Notes: generated by a model not told the origin, from the letters alone. 64,000 nt of DNA from an uncultured Pelagibacteraceae bacterium (GCA_902613855.1 CACMIX010000001.1:124001-188000); one strand, 5' to 3'. Positions 51,014 to 60,907 are shown, counted from the first letter of the stretch. Program-made: numbers and translations.

Positions 51014-52690
51014 TCCTTCGATATCACCCTTATCATTTAGTTTTATAGAATCTGCTGCAGGGACACGAGGCAGTCCTGGCATAGTCATAATTGCTCCACA
51101 AACAACAACAATAAATTCAGCACCTGAAGAAAGTCTTATTTCTCTTACAGGCAAAACATGGCCTGTTGGTGCACCTTTAAGATTTGGATCAGTTGAAAAA
51201 CTGTACTGAGTTTTTGCTACACAAATTGGCAATTCTCCATAACCTGCCTCCTCAAAACCTTTTAATTGATCTCTTATTTTTGTATCAGCAATCACTTCAT
51301 CAGCTCTATAAATTTCTTTTGCAATTGTCTCTATCTTTTTAAACAGAGGTGTTTTACTTTCATAAAGAAAATTAAACTTAGCATCTTTTTTTTCACACAA
51401 ATCAGCAACATGCGCTGCTAATTCTTTTGTTCCTTCACCACCATTTGCCCAGTGTGTGCATAAACTTGCTTTAACTCCTAATTTTTCACAAAAATCAATT
51501 AAAGCTTTAACTTCACTATCTGTATCTTTAATAAAATGATTAACTGCAATCGCAACAGGTAATCCAAATTTTTTTACATTTTCTATATGTCTTTCAAGAT
51601 TCACTAGACCTTTTTTTAAAGCCTCAACATTTTCATTTTTTAAGGCATCTTTTGCAACACCACCGTGCATTTTTAAAGCTCTAATTGTTGCTACGATGAC
51701 AACACAACTTGGTTTCAAATTAGATTTTCTGCATTTAATATCTAAAAACTTTTCTGCTCCAAGGTCTGCACCAAAACCTGCTTCTGTTACAACATAGTCT
51801 GCAAGTTTTAATCCAGTTTTAGTTGCTATAACGGAGTTACATCCATGTGCAATATTTGCAAAAGGACCACCATGAATAATTGCAGGATTATTTTCTAATG
51901 TTTGAGTTACATTTGGTCTGATCGCATCTTTTAATAATACAGTCATTGGACCATGTGCTTTCAAGTCTTTCGCGTAAACTGGTTTCTTATCTCTTGTATA
52001 AGCAATTGTAATATTGCCAATTCTTTTTTCTAAATCTTCCAAATCATTTGATAAGCAGAAAATTGCCATGATTTCTGAAGCAACGGTAATATCAAATCCG
52101 TCTTCCCTAGGAAAACCATTTGCTACTCCTCCTAAATTTATATTTATTGATCTTAATGAACGGTCATTCATATCCATAACTCTTTTCCAAACAATCCGTC
52201 TTACATCTATATCTAATTTGTTACCCCAATAAATATGATTGTCGATTAATGCTGATAATAAATTATGAGCTGAAGTAATTGCGTGAAAATCTCCAGTAAA
52301 ATGTAAATTAATTTGTTCCATAGGAACAACTTGAGCATAACCTCCTCCAGCAGCACCACCCTTCATCCCAAATGAAGGCCCAAGACTTGGTTCTCTTAAA
52401 CAGACTATAGATTTTTTTCCAATTTTATTTAATCCATCATTTAAACCAACTGAAGTAGTGGTTTTTCCTTCACCAGCAGGTGTAGGTGTAATTGCAGTGA
52501 CTAAAATTAGTTTCCCTTCTGGTTTATCTTTTAATGTGTCTAAATACTCCAGATTAATTTTTGCAATGTGTCGTCCCATTGGACTGAAGGCAGTACTCTC
52601 ATCTGGAACATTTATCTTTGCTAATACCTCATTTATAGGCTGCATTTTTGCTTCTCGAGCTATTTGGATATCTGATTTAACATCACTCAT
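51005..52690 (-). CDS. fhs: formate-tetrahydrofolate ligase
   Basis: A 561-residue protein. The P-loop [20 protein letters not shown] is at about residues 65-84; other hallmarks are [44 protein letters not shown]-type segment and [18 protein letters not shown]. Fhs joins formate and THF with ATP, or in the reverse direction makes ATP from 10-formyl-THF. With demethylating folate enzymes on both sides (Tdm, SoxA-type), the reverse direction gives energy from methyl groups. Length and motifs are normal. An AGGA ribosome-binding site precedes the ATG; it is divergent from the soxB-like gene with a 128-base gap. Confidence 0.94.
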   Translation of the reverse strand: MSDVKSDIQIAREAKMQPINEVLAKINVPDESTAFSPMGRHIAKINLEYLDTLKDKPEGKLILVTAITPTPAGEGKTTTSVGLNDGLNKIGKKSIVCLREPSLGPSFGMKGGAAGGGYAQVVPMEQINLHFTGDFHAITSAHNLLSALIDNHIYWGNKLDIDVRRIVWKRVMDMNDRSLRSININLGGVANGFPREDGFDITVASEIMAIFCLSNDLEDLEKRIGNITIAYTRDKKPVYAKDLKAHGPMTVLLKDAIRPNVTQTLENNPAIIHGGPFANIAHGCNSVIATKTGLKLADYVVTEAGFGADLGAEKFLDIKCRKSNLKPSCVVIVATIRALKMHGGVAKDALKNENVEALKKGLVNLERHIENVKKFGLPVAIAVNHFIKDTDSEVKALIDFCEKLGVKASLCTHWANGGEGTKELAAHVADLCEKKDAKFNFLYESKTPLFKKIETIAKEIYRADEVIADTKIRDQLKGFEEAGYGELPICVAKTQYSFSTDPNLKGAPTGHVLPVREIRLSSGAEFIVVVCGAIMTMPGLPRVPAADSIKLNDKGDIEGLF

Positions 52691-52818
52691 TATTAATCCT
52701 ATAAATAATATGTTATCGTTGCAGACTTCTTATCCTTTTTTGTCATATTTGGAAACTTCTAAAAAATATATATAAAAAAAATAAGAACTATTTATATTCT
52801 TTGTTATAAAATTAACGA

Positions 52819-54075
52819 ATGCAAAAATACTCCATATTTAATTTAGTTAAAAACGCATTTTCTAATCATGAAAACTGGGATTTAGCTTGGAAGGATCCAA
52901 CTCCAAAAGAGGAATATGATGTAGTTATTATTGGTGGTGGAGGCCATGGACTTGCCACTGCATATTACCTCGCAAAAGAACATAATATTACAAAAGTTGC
53001 AATTATTGAAAAAGGTTGGATAGGTGGCGGAAATGTTGGAAGAAATACAACGATAATTAGATCAAACTATATGCATGATGAGAACGCTCTATTCAGTGAG
53101 TTTGGAATGGATCTGTGGAGAAAAATGAGCCAAGATTTAAATTATAATGTGATGTTCTCACCAAGAGGAATTATCAATCTTGCACACTCCGATGCACAAA
53201 TGAATGCCTATGCAAGACGAGGAAATTCGATGAGATTAAATGGAATTGATGCTGTTTTATTAAACCGTGAACAAGTAAAAGAAATAATTCCAATGGCTGA
53301 CTTTTCAGAAAATGTAAGGTTTCCAATTTTTGGAGGATTAATGCAGCCAAGTGCAGGAACAGCAAGACATGATGCAGTTGCTTGGGGATATGCACGTCAA
53401 GCAGACTCTATGGGCGTTGATATAATTCAAAATTGTGAAGTAACAGGTTTTGACGTTACAGCAGGTAAAATTAACGGCATAAGAACATCTCGAGGAAATA
53501 TAAAAACTAAAAAAGTTGGGTTATGTGTTGCCGGAAGTACAAATATTTTAGCTGAAAAGTTAAATATGACTTTACCAATAGAGACTCATCTTCTTCAAGC
53601 ATGCGTATCAGAGCCAGTTAAACCAATTTTAGATAGAGTTGTAACTTTTGGTGCGGGTCACTTTTACATAAGCCAATCTGATAAAGGAGAAATGGTAATG
53701 GGTGGAGACCTTGATGGATATAATAGTTATGCTCAAAGAGGAAATTTACCAACTCTTCAACATGTTTTAACAGAGGGAATTGCAATGATGCCTTTTTTAA
53801 GCAAATTGAAAATGCTTAGAACTTGGGGTGGTATAATGGATATGTCAATGGATGGTTCACCCATTATAGATAAAACACATATTGATGGTTTGTATTTAAA
53901 CTGTGGTTGGTGTTATGGTGGTTTTAAAGCAACGCCAGCTTCAGGTTGGACATTTGCTCATACAATCGCTCAAGACAGAGTTCACGAACTGAATGCTGGA
54001 TTTAGTTTAAATCGATTTAGCACAGGCCATTTAATTGATGAAAAAGGACTTGGTACGAAGACTTGGATATCTTAA
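52819..54075 (+). CDS. soxB: sarcosine oxidase beta subunit (SoxB) or N-methylglutamate dehydrogenase counterpart
   Basis: A 418-residue FAD subunit. FAD-binding YDVVIIGGGGHGLATAYYLAK is at about residues 33-53; the N-terminal YSIFNLVKNAFSNHENWDLAWKDP is the SoxB lead sequence. EKGWIGGGNVGRNTTIIRSNYM (about residues 65-86) is the characteristic covalent/FMN region, and the C-terminal NCGWCYGGFKATPASGWTFAH is conserved too. The enzyme removes a methyl group from sarcosine (or from N-methylglutamate in the related MgdABCD). Four genes B-D-A-G follow in the canonical order with overlaps, forming one heterotetramer. Whether the substrate is sarcosine or N-methylglutamate cannot be read from the sequence. 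Confidence 0.87.
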   Translation: MQKYSIFNLVKNAFSNHENWDLAWKDPTPKEEYDVVIIGGGGHGLATAYYLAKEHNITKVAIIEKGWIGGGNVGRNTTIIRSNYMHDENALFSEFGMDLWRKMSQDLNYNVMFSPRGIINLAHSDAQMNAYARRGNSMRLNGIDAVLLNREQVKEIIPMADFSENVRFPIFGGLMQPSAGTARHDAVAWGYARQADSMGVDIIQNCEVTGFDVTAGKINGIRTSRGNIKTKKVGLCVAGSTNILAEKLNMTLPIETHLLQACVSEPVKPILDRVVTFGAGHFYISQSDKGEMVMGGDLDGYNSYAQRGNLPTLQHVLTEGIAMMPFLSKLKMLRTWGGIMDMSMDGSPIIDKTHIDGLYLNCGWCYGGFKATPASGWTFAHTIAQDRVHELNAGFSLNRFSTGHLIDEKGLGTKTWIS

Positions 54076-54345
54076 ATGCTTCATATTAAATGTCCGTATT
54101 GTGGGATGAGATCACAAAATGAATTTTCTTATGGTGGGGATGCTAGCGTAAAAAGACCAGAGCTTAATAAAGAAATCTCTGATGAAGAATGGGATAACTT
54201 TGTTTATAATCGAAAAAGTTTAAGAGGTAAGCACCTAGAATTGTGGCAGCACCTATTTGGATGTAGACAATGGATTAAGGTAGAAAGAGACACCGCTACT
54301 CACGAAATATTTAATACATATAAAGCTGATGAGGAAATAACATAA
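54076..54345 (+). CDS. soxD: sarcosine oxidase delta subunit (SoxD)
   Basis: An 89-residue protein starting MLHIKCPYCGMRSQNEFSYG. The CPYC pair plus H and C later (LELWQHLFGCRQW, about residues 56-68) are the zinc-binding residues of the delta subunit. The ending WIKVERDTATHEIFNTYK is the usual SoxD terminus. The ATG immediately follows the soxB stop and its own stop overlaps soxA by one base. It has a structural role in the heterotetramer. Confidence 0.92.
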   Translation: MLHIKCPYCGMRSQNEFSYGGDASVKRPELNKEISDEEWDNFVYNRKSLRGKHLELWQHLFGCRQWIKVERDTATHEIFNTYKADEEIT

Positions 54346-57341
54346 TGTCTCAAAAATTTAGATTAGAAAATGTTGGACTAATTAATAGGGATAAAAAATT
54401 ATCATTTAAATTTAATGGAAAAACATACTATGGTTACGAAGGAGATACTTTAGCATCTGCTTTAATTGCTAATGGAGTACATTTAGTCGGTAGAAGCTTT
54501 AAATATCATAGACCAAGAGGATTTTTTGGAGCTGGGGTAGATGAACCTTATGCAATAGTTCAACTTTATAGAAATAATGAGACAGAGCCAAATATTAAAG
54601 CTACTGAGCAAGAGCTTTTTGAAGGACTAGAAGCTAAAAGCGTAAATTGTTGGCCTAGTGTAAATTTTGATATCGGTGCAATTAATAATTTTTTAAAAAT
54701 TTTTCTACCTGCAGGATTTTATTACAAGACTTTCATGTGGCCTAAAAGTTTTTGGTATCGAGTTTATGAACCTTTTATTAGAAAAGCTGCAGGCTTAGGT
54801 GTTGCTTCTACAAAACATGATAAAGAGAGATATGAACATAAATATGAATATTGTGACTTATTAATTGCTGGTTCTGGTCCATCTGGTTTGGCAAGTGCTT
54901 ATGCAGCTGCAAAAAATGGTGCAAGAGTAATTCTAGCTGAAGATAAACCGAGATTTGGAGGATCCCTGTTAACTAGCGATGTAAATATTGGAAATCAATC
55001 AGGTGAGGATTGGGCAAATGGCATTATTTCTGAACTAAAAGAAATGCCAAATGTTGTTGTTAAAAATAGATCTCAAGTTTTTGGGTACTATGATCACAAT
55101 ATGTTAGTGATGTCAGAAAAAGTTAGCGATCATCTTCCAAAAACAAAAAAATATCATCCAAAACAAAGACTTTGGTATATTAGGGCAAAAGAGGTTTTAA
55201 TTTCTTCAGGATCAATTGAAAGACCACTAGTTTTTGGGAATAATGATACTCCTGGCGTAATGTTGTCTTCAGCAGCAAAAGAATATTTAAAAGTATACGG
55301 TGTTTTAGTTGGTAAAAATCCATTAGTTTTTACAAATAACGACAGCGGATATGAGACAGCTATTGAATTTAAAAAAAATGGAATTAATCCAATTATTTTA
55401 GACTCTAGAGTTAATCCACAATCAGAAATAATCGATGAAGCGATAAATCTTGGAATTAAAATAAAATTTTCATATGTTGTTGTTGCCGCACAGGGATATA
55501 AAAAAGTAAGCTCAGCAGATATCGCAAAAATTTCAAATGATAAAAAGCAACTTGGTACAATTGAAAATATTAAGTGTGATTGTATTTGTGTTTCAGGTTT
55601 CTGGACACCAACTATTCATTTAGCTTCACAATCAGGCAATAAAACTAAATTTAAGGAAGAAATTGATGCTTTTGTGCCTGGGACATCTAAACAAAATGAA
55701 ACAACTTTAGGTGCTGCTAATGGGATTTTTACACTTGAAGAAACTTTAAAAAGTTCATTCACAGCTGGACAAGATTTGTCGAAAAAGATTACAAACAAAG
55801 ATAATAAAATTTCGTTTCCTAATGTTGTTGAGAAAATATCTTCTCAACATGACAAGTTTTGGTGTGTGCCTCTGCCTAAAGGAAAAAATTATAAGAGATT
55901 TTTAGATTTTCAAAATGATGTTGCTGTTTCAGACATCGAAATAGCTTTAAAAGAGGGATATCGATCTATAGAGCATGTTAAAAGATACACAACTCTTGGA
56001 ATGGCGACTGACCAAGGCAAAACAAGTAATTTGAATGGACTACAATTAGTTTCTGATATTGAAAATAAAGTAGTACCTGCAGTAGGTCATACTACTTTCA
56101 GACCTCCATATACCCCAATATCTATCGGAGCAATTGTAGGTAGAGAAGTTGGAAAGCATTCCAAACCTACTCGTAAGTCTCCTATGCATTCATGGCATGA
56201 AAAAAATAATGCTGTATTTGTTGATGCTGGAGTTTGGTTAAGACCAAGATATTATAAACAAGGAAACGAAAATCTTTTTGAAGCATCAAAGCGAGAAGCT
56301 AAAAATGTTAGAACGAATGTTGGTGTTTGTGATGTTACCACTTTAGGAAAAATTGATATCAAAGGTCCTGATGCAGCAGAACTGCTTAATAGAGTTTACA
56401 CAAATGCTTGGTTAAAGTTACCAGTTGGTAAAGCAAGATATGGAGTGATGCTTAGAGAAGATGGGATAGTTATGGATGATGGAACAACAACCAGAATCTC
56501 TGAAAATCACTATCATATGACAACTACTACAGCCCAAGCAGCAAATGTACTTTCTCATCTAGAATATTATTTGCAGCTTGTTTGGCCTGAATTGAATGTG
56601 AATGTAGTTTCCACAACAGAACAATGGGCTGGCGCAGCAATAGCTGGACCAAAATCTAGAAAATTATTAGAAAAATTATTTCCTAATAATGATGTTTCAA
56701 ACGAAGGACTGCCTTTTATGGGGTACACGGAGTCTGAATTGTTTGGAGTTAAAGCTAGAATTTTTAGAATCTCATTTTCAGGTGAATTAGCTTACGAGGT
56801 AAATGTAGAGTCTGACAATGGACAATTTATGTGGGAAAAAATTATTGAACTAGGTCAAGAGTTTCAAGTTCAGCCTTATGGAACAGAAGCGTTATCAACT
56901 TTGAGAATTGAAATGGGACATGTGGCAGGATCAGAACTTGATGGAAGAACAATTTCTTATGACACTTCATTAGAGGGATTAATTAGTAAAAAGAAAGATT
57001 TTATTGGTAAAAGGTCGTTAAATAGAGAAGCTTTTACCTTAAGTGACAGACAAAAGATTGTCGGAGTAGTCCCTCTAGACAAAAAAACAAGCATACCAGA
57101 AGGTTCTCATTTAGTGAAAGATGCTCAGGCTCCTTTACCAAACAAAAAATTAGGACACATATCTGCCTCGTGCTGGAGTGTAGAGCATGATAATCCTTTT
57201 TCTCTTGCGATTTTAAAGGATGGAAAAAATATGATTGGAGAAAAATTATTTGTTATGTCTCCATTGAAAAATAAAGTAATTCCAGTTGAAATAGTTTCAT
57301 CACATTACGTGGATCCAAAAGGAGAAAGAGTTAGATCATGA
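54345..57341 (+). CDS. soxA: sarcosine oxidase alpha subunit (SoxA)
   Basis: A 998-residue subunit with three parts. An N-terminal ferredoxin-like domain has [20 protein letters not shown] and [20 protein letters not shown] (about residues 35-65). The NAD/FAD domain begins at [20 protein letters not shown] (about residue 169) and includes [21 protein letters not shown]-terminal GcvT-type folate domain (from about residue 610) includes [20 protein letters not shown] and [11 protein letters not shown]. The GcvT domain transfers the released methyl group as methylene-THF. The length is typical. The protein shares 4 bases with the next gene (ATGA). Confidence 0.92.
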   Translation: MSQKFRLENVGLINRDKKLSFKFNGKTYYGYEGDTLASALIANGVHLVGRSFKYHRPRGFFGAGVDEPYAIVQLYRNNETEPNIKATEQELFEGLEAKSVNCWPSVNFDIGAINNFLKIFLPAGFYYKTFMWPKSFWYRVYEPFIRKAAGLGVASTKHDKERYEHKYEYCDLLIAGSGPSGLASAYAAAKNGARVILAEDKPRFGGSLLTSDVNIGNQSGEDWANGIISELKEMPNVVVKNRSQVFGYYDHNMLVMSEKVSDHLPKTKKYHPKQRLWYIRAKEVLISSGSIERPLVFGNNDTPGVMLSSAAKEYLKVYGVLVGKNPLVFTNNDSGYETAIEFKKNGINPIILDSRVNPQSEIIDEAINLGIKIKFSYVVVAAQGYKKVSSADIAKISNDKKQLGTIENIKCDCICVSGFWTPTIHLASQSGNKTKFKEEIDAFVPGTSKQNETTLGAANGIFTLEETLKSSFTAGQDLSKKITNKDNKISFPNVVEKISSQHDKFWCVPLPKGKNYKRFLDFQNDVAVSDIEIALKEGYRSIEHVKRYTTLGMATDQGKTSNLNGLQLVSDIENKVVPAVGHTTFRPPYTPISIGAIVGREVGKHSKPTRKSPMHSWHEKNNAVFVDAGVWLRPRYYKQGNENLFEASKREAKNVRTNVGVCDVTTLGKIDIKGPDAAELLNRVYTNAWLKLPVGKARYGVMLREDGIVMDDGTTTRISENHYHMTTTTAQAANVLSHLEYYLQLVWPELNVNVVSTTEQWAGAAIAGPKSRKLLEKLFPNNDVSNEGLPFMGYTESELFGVKARIFRISFSGELAYEVNVESDNGQFMWEKIIELGQEFQVQPYGTEALSTLRIEMGHVAGSELDGRTISYDTSLEGLISKKKDFIGKRSLNREAFTLSDRQKIVGVVPLDKKTSIPEGSHLVKDAQAPLPNKKLGHISASCWSVEHDNPFSLAILKDGKNMIGEKLFVMSPLKNKVIPVEIVSSHYVDPKGERVRS

Positions 57342-57925
57342 GTTCAATATCAGCTTTAGAAAATACCCATCAAAAAGGACAATTTGGTGATTGTGAAGGA
57401 AAAAATGAAAAAAATTTAATTAAAATTTCAGAAATAAAAAACTTATATATTACTCAGATTGTTCAACATAAAAATTCGAATGCTGTATGCGAAGAAATTA
57501 AAATAGATAATTTAAATCTAATTTCAAAACCATTATCGGTAGAAAATAATGAAAATACTCGAATTCTTTGGAATGGACCAAGAAATTGGCTGGTTATTAC
57601 AACCCAAAAAGAAGTTTTTTTTGAAATTGATAAAAAATTTGAAGAGGGGGATTTTGCAGTCACAGATATTTCTCATTCAAAATCAATTATTGAGCTAGAA
57701 GGAGATAATGCTAAAGAAGTTTTAAAAAAAGGATGCCCTTTTAACTTTAATGAATTAAACAAAAATAATTGTCTGAATTCTACATTTAATGGAATTTCTA
57801 TAATTGTTGACATGATAAATGACGAACCAGATACATTTAGAATTTTTGCTCTAAGAAGTTTTGGAGAGTCACTATATCATTCAATAACAGACTCATCCTT
57901 AGAATTTGGCTATATAGGAAAATAA
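57338..57925 (+). CDS. soxG: sarcosine oxidase gamma subunit (SoxG)
   Basis: A 195-residue protein in the position of SoxG. The fold resembles a truncated GcvT domain; [16 protein letters not shown] (about residues 69-84) and [20 protein letters not shown] match family segments, as does [17 protein letters not shown] near the C-terminus. It is the fourth gene of the B-D-A-G operon; the start overlaps the soxA stop (ATGA). The subunit is required for the heterotetramer and is the least conserved one. It converges with a DMT transporter gene after one base. Confidence 0.83.
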   Translation: MSSISALENTHQKGQFGDCEGKNEKNLIKISEIKNLYITQIVQHKNSNAVCEEIKIDNLNLISKPLSVENNENTRILWNGPRNWLVITTQKEVFFEIDKKFEEGDFAVTDISHSKSIIELEGDNAKEVLKKGCPFNFNELNKNNCLNSTFNGISIIVDMINDEPDTFRIFALRSFGESLYHSITDSSLEFGYIGK

Positions 57926-57926
57926 T

Positions 57927-58775
57927 TTAATCTCTTGTAGCTACATAAACACCAATTGTTGCAATTAAAAAACCTAGAATATCTAAATTACTTAGGCTTT
58001 CGTCTAAAAAAATCCAAGCCATTAATGCAGAAGTAGGAGGAATTAAAAAAAAAATAGAAACTGTTTTACTTGCAGAATTTCTTTTAATTAAAAGCATTAA
58101 AATTGTAAAAGCTCCAAACGAAACTAAAAAAATCTGATGACTCATTGCAATTAAAAAAGTGGTTGAAAAATCTATGTAAGGTTCTGCAAAAAGAATAATT
58201 ATCACAATATGAAAAACAACCCCCCCCAAAGCTTGATTCATATTACTGACTGATAAAGGCAAGTTATTACTTAATTTTTTTTGCCACAAAGTAGAAAATG
58301 TAATTGCTAATAACGCGATTATAGTCGCGACTAATCCTGCTGTTGGTATTTTAGAGCCTAAATCAAAACCTAGTACAAGTCCTGCACCAGTAAATCCCAA
58401 TAAAACACCCACCCATTGTTTTGGTGATACTTTCTCATTTAAAATTGGTCCACTCAGTGCATTTGTGAGAACTGGTTGAAGGGTTACAATTAAAGCCGCA
58501 ATTGCTGTGGGCATACCAATTGAAATTGAGTAAAAGACACCACCAAGATAAAAACCATGAAATAATACACCACTAAAAAAAGACTCAAAAAAGTTTCTTT
58601 TACTTACAAGAATTTTTTGTTTTGAATAAATAGAAAATAAAAAAAAACCTAAAGCAACGAAAGCAAATCTAAAAGCTAGGGCAGCAAATGGATCACTGTT
58701 GTCTATAATAGGCTTGGTTGTTATGAAAGCAGAGGACCATAGAAGTATAAATATGAAAGGGTATATTTTTAGCAT
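57927..58775 (-). CDS. EamA/DMT-family transporter
   Basis: A 282-residue membrane protein with about ten helices in two EamA repeats. FILLWSSAFITTKPII near the N-terminus, PTAIAALIVTLQPVLTNALSGPIL and SPKQWVGVLLGFTGAGLVLG mark the first half, and FFLIPPTSALMAWIFLDESLS the second. The ligand is unknown; metabolite or amino-acid export is the usual role. It is transcribed toward the sox-type operon end, with 1 base between the two stops. It is the third DMT gene in the window. Confidence 0.85.
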   Translation of the reverse strand: MLKIYPFIFILLWSSAFITTKPIIDNSDPFAALAFRFAFVALGFFLFSIYSKQKILVSKRNFFESFFSGVLFHGFYLGGVFYSISIGMPTAIAALIVTLQPVLTNALSGPILNEKVSPKQWVGVLLGFTGAGLVLGFDLGSKIPTAGLVATIIALLAITFSTLWQKKLSNNLPLSVSNMNQALGGVVFHIVIIILFAEPYIDFSTTFLIAMSHQIFLVSFGAFTILMLLIKRNSASKTVSIFFLIPPTSALMAWIFLDESLSNLDILGFLIATIGVYVATRD

Positions 58776-58878
58776 CTTGTTTAATAAACAAATAAATTAA
58801 ATAAAATCAAATAAATCAGTACCTATAATGAACAAATTAGATATAGAAACGAATTAGCAAATCACTTAATGTTCAACT

Positions 58879-59265
58879 ATGAAATTTAAATTGTTTAGAA
58901 TTCTAACAGTTATAGTGTCTTTTTTCTTTTTGACGGGTTTTGTACCAATTCTTTCATTTATTGGTCCAGGTGTAACAGCTCTTACCTCAGGTAACATTTA
59001 TAAAGCTAGTGCACAATTCATAATTAATCAACGTATAGAAAAAGAGACTGGTAAAAATTCTTTAACTTTAATTAAAGAAACTTTAGTCGAAGAAACAGAT
59101 AAAAAAATTAAAATTAATTCGTTTGATGAAGACCTAAGACAATTAGTGGAAAAAAGAATTAAAATGACTAGACAAAAACTGGATAACCATAATTTACAAA
59201 AATTACTTAAAAAACGAATTAAGGTCACTAGATCAATAATTGATTTAAATAATACTACTCAATAA
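58879..59265 (+). CDS. exported small protein with a tandem 20-residue repeat
   Basis: A 128-residue protein of unknown function. It begins with a hydrophobic signal-like segment (about residues 5-22, LFRILTVIVSFFFLTGFV) followed by ILSFIGPGVTALTSGNI. The C-terminal part holds two adjacent 20-residue units, residues 86-105 (LRQLVEKRIKMTRQKLDNHN) and 106-125 (LQKLLKKRIKVTRSIIDLNN), sharing L-x2-L-x2-KRIK-x-TR. It is basic and probably helical. The 3' end overlaps the convergent gene at 59255 by 11 bases. No named family is recognised. Confidence 0.65.
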   Translation: MKFKLFRILTVIVSFFFLTGFVPILSFIGPGVTALTSGNIYKASAQFIINQRIEKETGKNSLTLIKETLVEETDKKIKINSFDEDLRQLVEKRIKMTRQKLDNHNLQKLLKKRIKVTRSIIDLNNTTQ

Positions 59266-59695
59266 TATTTAGATAAATCAAATCTTCTTGATCAGCTTCT
59301 TTGCACCACATTTCATAGCTTTCACAAACTCTCCACAAGTGATCAAAAGCTCTCTGTGAAATTTCTAGTGGAAAATGACTTTTGGTATAATAAAGCTTTG
59401 GTATTTTCATTAAAAATCTTACCATAGAATCTTTTTGAAGCTCTAAAAGTCTTAAAGTTTCTTCATTAATTTTTTTTTTAGTTATTTTGTCAATAAATTT
59501 ATTATTCTTAAGTTCTAAAAACCATTTATCATGAAATTCTCCAGAACTTAAAATGTCATATTCTTTAGTAGTCATGAAAATTTCAAAAGCTTGTATATTA
59601 TTTATTTCGAGATTTTGTTTTTTTATTTCTATTATATTTGAATAAACAAATTCTGCTGCTCTTAACACATATGGCTTTTCAGACTTTTTAGACAT
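59255..59695 (-). CDS. hypothetical protein, 146 aa
   Basis: A soluble 146-residue protein that I do not recognise. It is mainly helical and charged, with RAAEFVYSNIIEIKKQNLEI near the N-terminus, a central KEYDILSSGEFHDKWFLELK, and an aromatic C-terminal stretch HLWRVCESYEMWCKEADQED. It has no signal peptide or membrane segment. The gene follows the aspartate/glutamate racemase gene by 3 bases on the same strand, which suggests co-transcription. Codon use is like that of its neighbours, so there is no sign of recent acquisition. Confidence 0.65.
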   Translation of the reverse strand: MSKKSEKPYVLRAAEFVYSNIIEIKKQNLEINNIQAFEIFMTTKEYDILSSGEFHDKWFLELKNNKFIDKITKKKINEETLRLLELQKDSMVRFLMKIPKLYYTKSHFPLEISQRAFDHLWRVCESYEMWCKEADQEDLIYLNIIE

Positions 59696-59698
59696 AAA

Positions 59699-60445
59699 CT
59701 AATTTTTATGCTTAGCCATAGCTGAATGAGCCAAAATTAAGTTAGGATCTAAAAATACTTTTGAGGATTTTACATTTTCAAATGATTTGAATGCAAAAAT
59801 AGCAATTGGGAGTTCTGTACAACCTAAAATAATTTTTTTACACTTCATTTTAATTAAGGAATCAATTGCAGGTTTAATTGCTTTTGCAGCAGCTTTCACA
59901 TTTCCCATTTTAACTAATTTAATAGCTTTATTAACCGACAATTTTTGTATTTGTTGAGATGGCTCTATCAATTGATAATCATTGTCAAAAAATTTTTTAT
60001 AAACCCCAGTTTTAAGGGTACCCTCGGTGGCTAGGAGTCCAACTTTAGAGTTTTTTTTGCATTTTTTTTTCGTAAATTTGAAAACCTCTTTAGGCATATT
60101 AATTATTGGAATATTAATTTTTTTTCGTAAATCATCATACCAATAATGAGCTGTATTACAGGGGATAACAATAAATTTACATTTATTTTTCTCAAGTAAT
60201 TTACAACCTTTAAGTAAACTTTTTAAAACTCTTTCGTACTTTATTTTGCTTTTCTTGTTTGTAGATCTGTTAGAAAGATTTTTTGTTTGAGATCCAATTG
60301 ATTCAGGTCTTCCAGGAATATTAGATTTGTTGTAAAGTAAAAATAAGGGATATTCTTGATCAATTTTTCCTCTATTAAGAACTGCAAGCTTGTTACAAAA
60401 ATCAAGACCAGCTTGAGTCCCCATTCCACCTAAAATTCCAATCAT
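59699..60445 (-). CDS. aspartate/glutamate racemase family protein
   Basis: A 248-residue protein of the Asp/Glu racemase family. It begins MIGILGGMGTQAGLDFCNKL and holds both catalytic cysteines: FIVIPCNTAHYWYDDLRK (about residue 99) and KIILGCTELPIAIFAFKS (about residue 212). GRPESIGSQTKN is near the substrate-binding region. It resembles aspartate racemase (RacD/YgeA) rather than glutamate racemase MurI. The product would be a D-amino acid, used in peptidoglycan or in catabolism. It is distinct from the EutA/maleate isomerase-like protein at 4908. Confidence 0.85.
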   Translation of the reverse strand: MIGILGGMGTQAGLDFCNKLAVLNRGKIDQEYPLFLLYNKSNIPGRPESIGSQTKNLSNRSTNKKSKIKYERVLKSLLKGCKLLEKNKCKFIVIPCNTAHYWYDDLRKKINIPIINMPKEVFKFTKKKCKKNSKVGLLATEGTLKTGVYKKFFDNDYQLIEPSQQIQKLSVNKAIKLVKMGNVKAAAKAIKPAIDSLIKMKCKKIILGCTELPIAIFAFKSFENVKSSKVFLDPNLILAHSAMAKHKN

Positions 60446-60522
60446 ATTTTTGATTAATTTATTAATTTTTTAATTTAATTATATAATTAATAATTGTGTT
60501 TAAAGGTTGTTATTAATTAAGG

Positions 60523-60572
60523 AATTGGCTGAATATTTAGTTTGTTATTACAAATAAAATTTTCAGCCAATT
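60523..60572. repeat. 11-bp inverted repeat downstream of the cold-shock gene
   Basis: AATTGGCTGAA (60523-60533) and TTCAGCCAATT (60562-60572) are perfect reverse complements, with 28 bases between. It lies in the 139-base gap between the racemase and csp genes, 12 bases past the csp stop on the minus strand. As RNA it would make a stem with a long A+U loop. There is no strong T tract on the minus side, so it is a possible 3'-end structure or protecting hairpin rather than a classical terminator. Confidence 0.55.
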
Positions 60573-60584
60573 GGAAGTGTGAAA

Positions 60585-60791
60585 TTATGCAGTTTTTAAG
60601 TTAACTGCTGAAGGACCTTTAGGACCATCTTCAACATCGAAAGTCAAAGCTTGACCCTCATCTAAACCGTTCATACCAGCATCTCTTACAGCTGAAACAT
60701 GTACAAACACATCTTTTTCTTTATCTTCTCTTTCAATAAAACCAAAACCTTTGGTTGGATTGAACCATTTTACTTTTCCTTGTAGACTCAT
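60585..60791 (-). CDS. cspA: cold-shock protein
   Basis: A 68-residue single cold-shock domain. The RNA-binding motifs [10 protein letters not shown] (RNP1-like, about residues 14-23) and VFVHVSAV (RNP2, about 28-35) are complete, and the ending [16 protein letters not shown] is typical. Csp proteins bind single-stranded nucleic acids and melt RNA structure. The gene stands alone, with a leader region of up to 116 bases upstream that carries an 8-bp palindromic arm pair at 60824-60843, and an inverted repeat downstream. Translation or message stability is probably controlled by these, as in other csp genes, though this is inferred. Confidence 0.95.
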   Translation of the reverse strand: MSLQGKVKWFNPTKGFGFIEREDKEKDVFVHVSAVRDAGMNGLDEGQALTFDVEDGPKGPSAVNLKTA

Positions 60792-60823
60792 ATTTATCTT
60801 CTTACTTTTTGTTATATTAATTT

Positions 60824-60843
60824 ATTACTTATAATTAAGTAAT
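60824..60843. promoter_or_regulatory. palindrome in the csp upstream region
   Basis: ATTACTTA (60824-60831) and TAAGTAAT (60836-60843) are perfect reverse complements with a 4-base spacer. They lie 33-52 bases upstream of the csp ATG, probably in the 5' untranslated leader. A TTGACA hexamer on the minus strand (60875 to 60870, in TTGTTGACAAACC) could be the -35 element, though no good -10 at 17 bases was found. As RNA this makes a small hairpin; as DNA it could bind a dimeric protein. Confidence 0.45.
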
Positions 60844-60907
60844 CTTGGCTTTGTTTAGATTTTGAGAGGGTTTGTCAACAAAATATATTATAAATTAAAA
60901 ATATTTT

